Positions 12,615 to 22,489 of a DNA stretch of 64,000 nt are shown in pieces. Both the position numbers and the translations under genes were made by a program. Below the pieces are notes generated by a model. That model had not been told where the DNA came from, did no database searches, and worked only from the letters and a program-made list of their open reading frames with translations. Where the stretch lies: contig NC_133529.1 of NCBI RefSeq assembly GCF_048544455.1, positions 52,137,401 to 52,201,400 on the forward strand, given 5' to 3'. The DNA is from Silene latifolia (taxonomy: Eukaryota; Streptophyta; Magnoliopsida; Caryophyllales; Caryophyllaceae). Positions within the stretch are counted from its first letter, which is position 1. Every line of letters begins with the position of its first letter.

Positions 12615-12632
12615 TCCCCAGCGGAGTCGCCA
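12615..12632 (-). promoter_or_regulatory. Primer-binding site of Tat element
   Basis: The minus strand reads TGGCGACTCCGCTGGGGA, with the TGG start of a tRNA 3'-end complement. The same kind of site is typical of Tat/Ogre-like elements. I am not certain which tRNA it matches. It separates the LTR from the leader. Confidence 0.75.
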
Positions 12633-12635
12633 ATC

Positions 12636-14715
12636 TGTGGACATGGCCCACCTGCGGATGCCCAGCTGATCTGTGGACACGGCAGCGGTCTTTTTTGAAA
12701 GCCAAGCTCGGCGGCGTAAAGATGCTTTTGACCGGGTCGTTTTAGATCGGTCGGTTTCGTCTTGGCAAGGGTCTTGAAACGATGCAAGAGATGTTCGGTG
12801 TCGCCACCAAGCATTTGTGGGATGCTTGGAACCCGTTCGAATCCACTTTATACCTAGGTCAACCAAGGCAAAAAGCGGTGTTTGACATAGGTACTAAAGA
12901 TAAGGAATCGTCCCTCTTTAGCATCCTATCTCTAGAATGACTCTCGTACGCCCTGGATAAGGTCGTCCACTATCCAAAGTTTCTGAGTAAGAGGTGAAGG
13001 TACGTATTGGGAAGCCCTTTAATTGGACACCCAATCCCACCCGCGGTAGCGGCCTCTACTGATCGATCTTGCGTGGTTAAATGCAAAAATTGATAAAACG
13101 GGTAAATGCATGAAAGCGCATCCACTAGTTTGAACCTTACATGTGAGCTTTCTATGTCGGTTTTGTTTAATCCAAGTATCAAGTATTTGATGTCAAGTTG
13201 GATTTAATATTGATTTGCATGCAAGAAGGAAATTAAACATCCATTTACCGAGTTAGGTTTATCATGCATAACGTGATCCATTTGTCTTAGTAAGGCGTTT
13301 TGCAAATACAATGTAAAATGGGCAGATTTGTCATCTGATCCGTCCTGTATTCGGATTAACCAAAGTCGGGATCGTCCTAGACAAATGCTGGAAGGAAACA
13401 GACCCTGCATCAGGCAGCCAGAAGAGGCGCGAGCCTTCAAGCGATGAAAGCAGGTCTGCCCTGGTTTAAAAATGTGAAAATAAGTGGCCTGTTTAGGCGC
13501 GGGTCAACAGACGATGAAAGACGTCTTCTGACCATTGGAAAGGTTCATAAAATGTATTGAAAAATGGGTGTTTAAACCCGTTTAGGCCGCTTTTGTGCTA
13601 ATTTGAAGAACGAGACTTGAATAATCGTCATTGTTTTGACAATATTCGATGTCGGGTTCAGTTTTACAAGCTTGACATGAATAGTTTTGAAAATGATTAT
13701 GAACTAATTGTTTTAAGCTCATTTGTTTGTAATTAGTCAACGTTCATCATCGTACTCGGGTTAAAATCCGACATGGTATGTATAACCAAGGATGATTTTG
13801 TGTTGGTGACTAATACATTTATTTTGAAAATGTAAAGAAATGAGAAAGACTTTAAAATACCCTTCAAAATGTAAAGAAATGAAAAAAAAGGCTTTAAAAT
13901 ACCATTTATAATGTAATTAACCAATTATTATCAACGAAACACGGATTAAACCGTCATGGTATTAGGAACCAAGGGTGAAAAATATTTCATGATTAAAAAA
14001 TTGTCATAAAAATGATTTGAAATATTTGAAATGGTAAAACCCGATTACAAATATGAAATAAAAATAAAGGGGAAGAAGAGACCAAACACAGTTGGATTTA
14101 AGGTTGAGAGGGGCTTTAGGCGTGAGCCTGCCTGCTACATAAGCAGCCCCTGCCTCAACCGAAAATCCAGTTTTGGCGCAGTCAATCCATATTTGGACCA
14201 TGTTATGCATGTTTTAGCATGTTATAGTTATGAAACAAATGAAAAACATGATAGAAGAAGATTTTTACACCCTCATACTTACATGCTAGGCTTAAGACGA
14301 GAAACCGACGAAAGTGTATCAACTTGTTTGGCCGGAAAACTCGGTTTGAAAACCGTTTTAGCAAAGTAAAAGAGTGTTTTAGGTTTAGTGATGGTGTAAT
14401 GGTCGAGATGGTCGGTCAAGTAATTTAATGCACGATGACGGTAGCAAACAATGTGTAAGGCTTGTGTTTACAATCGGTAGGTCGTAAACACGTGTCGGTT
14501 TGTGACTTGAGAAGTCGAGTCTAGAATTTAAAGAGAGAGGTGAGGGGGCGGACGCTCGCGTAACTCTCAAATGGTGGCATTTGAGGGGTATTTATAGGAA
14601 AATGGGTGGTTATGTGCGTTTTGAGGGACGTGGCCGCATGGGCTGCTCGAAGAGGCGCGAGCCATTTCGCGCGTCTTCGAGGTGTCTTGTCACTATCACG
14701 CAAGTGTAATCATGA
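12636..14715 (-). repeat. Tat LTR (5' LTR of minus-strand element)
   Basis: About 2.1 kb. The inner end lies next to the primer site at 12632. The outer end is less sure: a TG start (TGATTACACTTG on the minus strand) fits near 14715. A TATA box at 14589-14596 lies only about 120 bases from that outer end, so U3 would be short and R-U5 long. The LTR holds short recurring GC-rich pieces such as GAAGAGGCGCGAGCC (13426 and 14649 areas). No gene is visible inside it. The partner LTR is not in the window. Confidence 0.6.
14589..14596 (-). promoter_or_regulatory. TATA box in Tat LTR
   Basis: Minus strand TATAAATA followed by CCCCTCAAATG, then a CT-rich stretch suited to a plant transcript start. 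It points the same way as the Tat coding remnants. Confidence 0.6.
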
Positions 14716-14751
14716 TTTGTTCTATCCTAGGATTTGGATGAACTTGATTTG

Positions 14752-16052
14752 TGTTGGGAAATGTGTCCTCAACAATAGTGCGATCACATGATTTAAATAT
14801 CATTATTAAATCTCATTACAAGAATACGGAAGGGATGATACATAATATATATAGTCAACTGGTCCACACATATCGGTAATGATTGGCTGGCTAGAGTTTG
14901 ACATTACTGTCGTGCGACGGTGGTGATCAGTTGATCCCTTGAGGTCACACCTAAAGGACGATTCCCTTAATTGAAAAGGTTAATTAATTGTATACCGATA
15001 CAGATTAATTAATTCCTTAAAATTGAACAAATTATTATCATAAGAGAGAAAAGTGACATCTTATTATAATGTGATTAAATAAGATTTTATTTAGTAATTT
15101 AAGAAGTTATATTACTAATATTAATCGGTGTTTGCGAAACACGCGAGATGAGAATGATAAGTTAGTTATAATTACAAGATATTGTGAATTATACTAACTA
15201 GTAATTAAATGACCATTTTATGAGAAAGTAATTTTATATTACTAGTCAATTTGTTAAATATGATTTATTTAATTTGTAAATGATATTTAATTTGGTAAAT
15301 ATGCATTTTAAATTAAAACATGACATAAGACATGTCACATGTCACATGACATACAATTGTACAATTGACAAAAATAAAATGGACTCCATATTACACACAT
15401 AAACCGAAATTGGTGGGCATTGTGAGATGTTTTGTCTTTTTCCATTTGTCTTATTCATTTGTCCAAATTGCATGATAGTGACATAACAATGCAAAAGACT
15501 TACACCTATTTTGTCTTGTGAAGACAAAAAGAAAAATAATCATGGTCTATTACCACTAGAGGCCACCGGTTTTTGTGAGCATTATTAGAGAGTTTTTCCT
15601 CTATTTTTCATCACTCTCTCATGTTCTAAGAAAACATAAAAACTTCTCTCTTGTTCTTCACAAAATTCATTTTTGTGAATCTAATTTGTTTAAATTAAAC
15701 ACTAATAATACTAGAAGTAGTATATGAGTATTAGTAATAGATTTTAAGGTAAACTACATTACAAACATCTAGTACATGTTAGTTTGTGGGATTAAGGGAT
15801 AGTCTTGGGTGCAACTAATTGGAGGGCTTCTATTTTGAGGTCATGTATGTTCATCCAATATTGGAAAGCTCAATAACTAACAAGAAGGAGATCTTGTTGG
15901 TGCCCATTTGACCGAAATTCATATGGTGAGAAAATGTTTTCTTATCTTCTTTTATTTTAGTTTGCATGCATAAGATCTAGAATTTATTTTATGACTAAAT
16001 AAATTTAGAACATATAAGAATATGTTGTAACATGAGATATAGATTCCCTACA
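14752..16052 (+). repeat. Copia-type LTR, full length (unit A)
   Basis: It starts TGTTGGGAA and ends TTCCCTACA, so the two ends form an imperfect inverted repeat with TG...CA termini; length is about 1.3 kb. It is followed directly by a primer site (CGGTATCAGAGCC, 16055-16067) of the initiator-methionine tRNA type used by plant Ty1/copia elements. The repeat units that follow contain only the part from about 14891 on, so this is the sole complete copy. No partner LTR is seen. Confidence 0.85.
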
Positions 16053-16054
16053 AT

Positions 16055-16067
16055 CGGTATCAGAGCC
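16055..16067 (+). promoter_or_regulatory. Primer-binding site, tRNA-iMet type (unit A)
   Basis: CGGTATCAGAGCC, two bases after the LTR end, closely matches the TGGTATCAGAGC site used by Ty1/copia elements. Copies occur at 30956-30968 and 45801-45813. Confidence 0.85.
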
Positions 16068-16934
16068 TTAGTTGTTTGCATGCAAATCGGTTATAGTTTT
16101 TCCGAGTTATACGATTAACATATAAAACTTGTAAATTTGTGTTATTATGATATATCACGAAAATAATTTATGCATGTTAAATTTTCTGATCCTAAAATGT
16201 AATTAGGATATTTTGGTTAATTTATGGATTTTTATTGTTCATTTTATATAATATTGGCATTAAAATGTGATTTTTATGATAAAAATGTCATTTTTGGACG
16301 AAAATTAGCTAAACTTCGAATTTTCCAGTGGTTTTTGGATATGTTTTCACATATATTATTTTTAGATGATCTCGAAATTTTCATAATTTTTGGAGTTCTT
16401 ATGCTCGAAAAATGGATTTTTCATGTTAAAAATCGAATTTAAATGAAAAATAGGTTAATATGAGAAATATTTCGAATCTGGTCATAGAAATTTAGTATGT
16501 TGTCACATGCAATTTTACAAGATGTGTGTAAAATAATAGGCTATAATGAAGTTTTCATGCATGATTTATGGATTTTTGATGAAAAATAGCATAATTGGTG
16601 ACTTAATTAGTGAATAATTGCTAAAACATACTTCATGACTAAGGAAAAACGTCACATGTTGCATTTTATCATATAATTGAAAAGTTGATGAATATAATTT
16701 TTCTCATGTTTTTATGATTTTTATTGATAAATCCGATAAACCGCAACATTGTTTTTCCCGATAACTTTCGAAATTTTTAACCTAAGTTTTTGAACATTAT
16801 GAGTGTCATGGTATTTTTCCAGAATGTTCATGAGTTTAAATTTTGAATTTTGAATTTATTTGAAATTTTTGTGATTTATTTGAAGTTTATAACATTTTAT
16901 TGTAATTTTGAGTCCATTAATAAACAATTTTAAG

Positions 16935-16936
<2 letters not shown>

Positions 16937-17018
<82 letters not shown>
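16937..17018. repeat. TA dinucleotide microsatellite (unit A)
   Basis: Nearly pure TA repeat, interrupted once by AAAA. Units B (about 31838-31880) and C (about 46681-46724) carry a shorter, uninterrupted tract at the same place. Confidence 0.95.
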
Positions 17019-17020
<2 letters not shown>

Positions 17021-17656
17021 CTGGGTTGAAAATATTTGTGGATACGTCACGTGTCTCATACATTGTATTTTTAATGACAAGCATTTATTAAAATTTAATC
17101 ATTTAATAGGCACATAATAAATGCAGCATAAATCTCGATAAATATTAATATTAATTTAATAAATTTTATTATAAAATTATATTAAATAATTACGTTGATT
17201 TGATTCTAAATTTAAAAAAATATTTTGATAAAAATTCTAAATTCTAAATAAAAACGTTCATTGCGAAAAATGTTTTCAATCGAGTATAATTTTCATTATA
17301 TTTATTTACATATTTTGATATGTAGAGATGATTTAAAGTGAGTATCTTACAATGTGTTACATTTACGTAAAAAAATATTTTGAAAAAGTTATACAACTTA
17401 GACCATTAATTTTATTAAGAAAAATATTTTTTGAAGAGTTATTGTATTTATTAAAAACAAAACTTAAAAAAACTACTAAGATATAAGTTTTTATAGTGTG
17501 GAAACGAAAAAATTATATTGCGACAAAATGAATACATATGAGATTTTGAGAGTTTTAAATACTACGATAACGAGTATGTAGGTACAAAGTGATCACGAGT
17601 GAGTTTGAATAATTAAAAGAAAAGTAATGATTATTAAGTAATATAATTTTATATAA

Positions 17657-18045
17657 GGTTTTTCTACGTGGTACTCGTGTTTCTTCGCATTCTACATGGT
17701 ACCCCTTTATTTTTGAAAATATAAGTGGTATCCCTAAATTTAGTAAAATGTTCTAAAAATACTCAATCTACTAAAAATCACGTTTTTAATATGTTGGATT
17801 TTGTAAAGAAAATATGTTTACAAATTACAATTGAGTAGACGATGTTTATGTTAATGGCATGACAAATTATTGCCAAAAAATCAATAAAAAATGGATAAAT
17901 TAAACATTTTGAAGAGGCGGATTAGAGCATTTTCGGTATTTTAAGATGTTTTTATCATATTTAGGGGTACCACGGGTATTTTTGAAAAGCGAGGGGTATT
18001 ACGTAGAATTCGAATAAATACAAGGGTATCATGTAGAAAAACCCT
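17657..18045. mobile_element. Small non-autonomous TIR element (unit A)
   Basis: About 390 bp with imperfect terminal inverted repeats of roughly 90 bp. The left end is GGTTTTTCTACGTGGTACTC; the right end, read backwards, is AGGGTTTTTCTACATGATAC. AT-rich flanks TTTATATAA (left) and ATTATATAA (right) could be an imperfect 9 bp target duplication, which would fit a Mutator-like MITE. There is no coding sequence. Superfamily is uncertain because neither end is a diagnostic motif. Confidence 0.75.
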
Positions 18046-18821
18046 ATTATATAAACAACATGAAAAAGTAGAATACACATTACATTTTCCTCTAATATCT
18101 TTAGGTAAAGATGTATACGTCAAGAATAAAACATTAGTTATGACTAACTAGATATTACTTTTATTTAAATATTTTATATGTTATCTTATAAAAATGATAT
18201 TTGAGAAAGTTCAACCTATTTTATTTCCGGTAAACTCTTAAACATCGTTATATATAGTTGTTAAATAAATAAAATGTGCAAATTTCTTATAGATATGTTT
18301 GACACATAGCACATGTAAGACACAACCAAAACATTTGAATAAGTTTAGTTTGGGCCATATATGTTTGATACATAAATATCAAACGTTATACATACAAAAT
18401 TAAAAATTGCATAAAATTATATTCACATTATTTTGAACAAATATTTTAACTGATTTGGAACATAACGTAATGTGAATTGATATTTGCTCAGTTACAATTT
18501 TAACAAATAATTTTTTAACAAATAATTTGATACCTTAATGTTGATTGTTGCATTATCCGAATAAATTTTATTTTAATTAATTTGATATTTGACCAGTTAC
18601 AATTTTTTTGTAAAATGTTGATCATGCGTAATTAACTATAACTTAGTATTAGTTTTAATTAATATTATATGTATTTTATTTTAAAGCACTGAATTTAAAC
18701 CTAAAAAAATAAAATTTGAGAAAAAAAATTAATTGATTTTTATTTATAGGTAAAAATATTAAAGGTTATATATGAATTATATTATTTTTCTTCAATGATA
18801 ATAATAAAATTTTAAAACACG

Positions 18822-18848
18822 TCGCGCGAAGCGCGAGATACTACCTAG
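18822..18848 (+). mobile_element. Helitron 3' terminus (unit A)
   Basis: A 6 bp stem (TCGCGC / GCGCGA, loop GAA) lies 8 bases before CTAG, followed by T. Helitrons end in CTRR with a short GC-rich hairpin just upstream and insert before T. The 5' end is not resolved: the best candidate zone is next to the TA microsatellite near 17019, where a GATACGTCACGTG segment follows. The TIR element at 17657-18045 would then be nested inside. No Rep/helicase coding is seen, so it is non-autonomous. Confidence 0.7.
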
Positions 18849-20966
18849 TATAAGTTAATTATAGTCAAATAATTAGTGAAGACTAAATTTTGAGTCCTAA
18901 GAGGTTAGGGTAATTAACTTATGCATAAATATGAATTTATGTAATTTTTGTGATTATAAAACGTTGAATCACGCAAATCCGTAAAAACCGTGTAATATAC
19001 GATATTGGCTTCTTAAAGGCGATTTGTCATAAAATTGGGCATGTTCATACATATTATAATGCTGCATTTTATTTATGATTGTCATAATTTTATTTTATGT
19101 AATTTTTGAATTATGTAATTTTACTTAGTATGGCCTTAGTTTTTTAATTGGTATTACCCGAAATGTATGGGAATATCGATTCGGTTGTAATTTATTGTGA
19201 TCTCGTATCAACGTTTTGTAATTTAATAGATTTATTTTATTTGAAATTACAAATGTATAATAGGAAATTATGTAATTTGTTATGTAATTTATTTATTCCG
19301 GAGTTCCTTGAAAACGGTGTCACTCAAGAAGGCGATACTTAAAGACGGTGTTACCTCGAGATGCGTGCCTCAACCGAAGTTCAAGGGACCAATGGAGTTG
19401 GTTTCCGAATATGTAATAGTTAATTAGATTTTCTATTTTAGGAAGGCCATACTAGGATTTAATTTATGCTTTGCATTTTATTTATATGTCGCATGCATCG
19501 CTAAATCGCCATAACTAAAACATGCATCATCTTTTAATCGAGTTTATCGACCGTGTCAATTACAATTATCGTAGTTCACCGCCTTAGTTCACTTAAAACG
19601 TGATAGATAATAAATTGACATGACCTCTCGCTAAAATAAACAATTGAGACATAGCCTTACCAAAGAGTAGAAACCATGAAAACCTATTTCGTGAGGGAGT
19701 GCACTCGGCCATCCCGGGGTACAAACCTTGTTACGTAGGGGAAGTGGGTGATAAATGTCTATCCACCGAATTCATGTTGATGAGGGTTTCATCGGCTATC
19801 CCGTGCCCAAGTTAAAGTGGGTTTGGATCATGGACACATTTATTCGAAATTTGGATTGAGCTCAACGGAAGTATTCGTGACCGTAGTCGCATGTGTTCCG
19901 GGCTATAGATAAATATTAGAGTAATTTTTATCGACCGAGAGTTCTAAAAGTAGAATCGATTAAAGAGTTAGTCCACCGAGTTATATTGATAAGGGTTCCA
20001 TCGGCTATCCCGTGCCCAAGTTAATATGAATTTGGATCTCGGAATCATTTATCATAGTTGGGTAGAGGTCACTATGTAAATGCTTTACTTGTTTACAAGT
20101 ATTATTAAAACGATAAATGTTAAGTTTTTCACTATTCCGTTATCATATTGTTCTATTTCTTTACCACAATTCATATACGATATCATTTCGGTTTTTGATT
20201 CAATTCTCCATTAAAAAATCGTAACTAAAGACAAATTTGAATTTTCTTCTAAGAACCTCGAATCATCCATTAAAAAGTATAGATAAAAGTTATTCATTAT
20301 CAAACAGGTTTTTGATTCTTGACTAACACATCTACTTACAATGGATTATTTTTCATATACTTAATTGAATTAAGTACCTTGAAGCGATAAATTGTTTTGG
20401 TAATTAGTTTTATCAAGAATTCGTAATTGACCAAAATAACGCAACCACTTCAATGAAAGTTTTAAGACTAAAACGGTTGAATTGAAGAGTAATCTTCATA
20501 AGATTCAACTTTGCTTCTCTAAGTAAAGATTCTTTGAAATGAGTGGGAGCATTCTCTTAAACCGTTAAGAAAACGACGAGGTTCAAGAAGTAAAATTAGA
20601 ATGGAATTGATACAAGGTTGATGTGACCATAATTAGCGCATATTTAGCCCCCGAATTAGCCTTGTTCCCATGCTTTTTAGTGCATATTTGGGTCATTTAT
20701 TATCTTTAGTTCTTTGTTTTGCATATTCTTTGAGATTTTGATCCCTTGGTAAGAAAGGAGTAAGAATCTTGCATTTTCATGGCAAAACGAGACTAAATTG
20801 ATCGAATCCAATGACCAAGCATCAAGGAGAGACAAGATTAGAAGGCCTTTGTACATATGATAGTAGATGAGCAATGTTGAGAAAGGATCCTTGAGTCCCC
20901 AAGGAAATCCCCAAGGAATTTATGAAGAAAAGGGAAGAAAAGAAGAAGAAATCTTGCTGAGGCACA

Positions 20967-21131
20967 ATCCGTGCGGATTGCCTACAATCCGGCCGTCCAC
21001 CATCTGCACAATCCGTGCGGTTTCACCACAAGACGCTCGAGCATAGCCACTCCAATCCGCCCGGATTCACCTGAATCCGCTCGTGTTCCATCGCCAGAAT
21101 CCACCCGTCCCGACTCTAATCCGCTCGGATT
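20967..21131 (+). repeat. AATCCG-motif cluster in Athila LTR (unit A)
   Basis: About eight variants of AATCCG(C/T/G)NCG in 165 bp (for example AATCCGTGCGG, AATCCGGCCGTCC, AATCCGCCCGG, AATCCGCTCGG), about 150 bp before the TATA box. Spacing is irregular. Equivalent clusters lie at about 35821-35986, 50667-50832 and 60047-60212. Confidence 0.8.
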
Positions 21132-21277
21132 CCTATACAGCGCAATTTCGTCTTCTCCAAGCTACAAATAAAGAAGCCCTTCCTTCGTAAAATACCGGCT
21201 CCTCCTTGCTCAATCTAAAAAGTGTAATTACTAGTTTAGCCCTTAGTTAACCCTAATGCATCCCCCTAATTTCCACT

Positions 21278-21285
21278 ATAAATAC
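21278..21285 (+). promoter_or_regulatory. TATA box of Athila LTR (unit A)
   Basis: TATAAATA followed by CCCCATTAG, conserved in all Athila LTRs of the window, with the transcript start expected about 30 bases on. Confidence 0.65.
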
Positions 21286-22378
21286 CCCATTAGTCTAATT
21301 AGAAGAGCATGTTCTTCTTATCAATTCTTAGAGTAGTTAATATCAATCAAATCTCTCTTTAGTTTTGTAATCAACAATTAATCAAGTTTTAATACAAGTT
21401 TTATTTCCTTAATCTCTCTTTTGTTCATCCTTTATTTTGGGTAATTGAAGATTATTTGGGTTATTATTGGGAGATTGACAACCTCTCAATCAAGCATCAA
21501 GTACTTCTTTTATCTCTGCTTTATTATTGGAATCATTAGTAGGTATAATTCTCTTAATCCCTTTTTAATTATTGGTAATTACTTTCATTTATTCATCATG
21601 TTTCATTTTGTTGGTATGATTGACAACCTTGCTAGCATGATCAACATGATAATGAGTGAGTAGTCTCTTAGCTAGGGTTAATGGGTGATTAGGGGAAACC
21701 AACATGGGGAATGATTCATGCTTAAATTAATATGCTTTCATGTTTTATTTGCTTGCTTGTTTTGATCTCAACTCATGCACATGTTATGTTTGATGAAATG
21801 CGAGCCTATGAATCCTTGCATTTTTTACCCATCACCTATCTTTTCAATGAGACTTGTAAGACATAAACCAACTCGAGTCTCATTAGACCATGCATGTTGT
21901 TGAGTAGGGAAGATTAAGTCGACTTGTAGGTGTTGTACAATCTAATCGATTCGGCCCCGGGACCCAAACTTTCCTAGGATTGTAAGATATAACCCAACTC
22001 AATCCATCACAACAATAATTGCTTGCTTATAATTTGAGAACATGTTTGTATGATCAATTCCCATGATTCCCCTATGACCCCATGACACCCTAGTGCTTTT
22101 TATCAATTGTTTACAACCCTTTTAATTCATCTTGCTTGTTTAATTTCATTGCTATTTTAGTTAGTGATCTTCTACATCAACCCAATTTGTGACACCCCTA
22201 AGACACCACTAGTTTCAATTGAAATCTCATCTCAATTCCCGTCCCTTGGGATCCGACCTTTACTTGCCTCTTTACTAATTGTAGAGTTGTTTGTGGAGCT
22301 ATAAATTGTGTTTTGATTTGGACGTGACCCAATGACCACATCTTTCTATTTGTGAACACGAAACGGACCGATCAAAAA

Positions 22379-22396
22379 TGGCGCCGTTGCCGGGGA
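22379..22396 (+). promoter_or_regulatory. Primer-binding site, tRNA-Asp type (unit A)
   Basis: TGGCGCCGTTGCCGGGGA, a perfect complement to the 3' end of plant tRNA-Asp(GTC), standard for Athila. The site at 52078-52095 in unit C is identical. Confidence 0.92.
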
Positions 22397-22489
22397 CGGT
22401 GTTAGCTTGATTTAGATTTTTATTATATTGTTATTAGTTGTGTCTTTTCTTTGCCTTGGGGAAGTAAAACTCCTCAAGGTTTGTTCTAA

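Larger units (their letters stand above)
5200..14715 (-). mobile_element. Tat-lineage (Ogre/Retand-like) Ty3/gypsy element, incomplete
   Basis: Minus-strand order: LTR (about 14715-12636), primer-binding site (12632-12615), leader with a tandem array, gag (from 10754), protease, and RT/RNase H followed by a second RNase H-like domain. The order and the two RNase H-like domains fit the Tat lineage. The element stops at 5200 against the start of the Athila LTR, so integrase and the 3' LTR lie outside the window or are lost. It is broken in many places (about eight or more) and is the oldest layer of the left-hand nest because the Athila copy interrupts it. Confidence 0.8.
16053..20618 (+). other. 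Copia-type element leader, non-coding (unit A)
   Basis: About 4.6 kb between the primer site and the Athila insertion with no credible ORF, gag or pol. It is AT-rich. Contents: a TA microsatellite (about 16937-17018), a TIR element (17657-18045), a Helitron 3' end (18822-18848), and a degenerate direct repeat (about 19762-19832 and 19972-20042). The lack of coding sequence suggests a non-autonomous element, or a long leader whose coding part has been separated from it. The last bases before the Athila LTR are AAGGT, a possible 5 bp target duplication whose partner cannot be checked. Confidence 0.6.
20619..22374 (+). repeat. Athila 5' LTR (unit A)
   Basis: About 1.76 kb from TGATGTGACC to CGATCA, followed after four bases by the tRNA-Asp-type primer site. 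It carries the AATCCG-type motif cluster (20967-21131), a TATA box (21278-21285) and a CT-rich stretch after it. It closely matches the LTRs at 35474, 50321 and 59701. Confidence 0.9.

Noticed and set aside
12615-12632. tRNA gene ends at primer-binding sites
   Set aside because: Only about 18 bases complementary to a tRNA 3' end are present, at LTR borders; there is no cloverleaf.
16856-17080. Open frames made of repeating Ile-Tyr
   Set aside because: They are translations of the TA microsatellite (also near 31757-31957 and 46601-46801), not genes.
17941-18123. 60-codon minus-strand frame repeated in all units
   Set aside because: It overlaps the right inverted repeat of the small TIR element; its conservation is due to block duplication, not coding.
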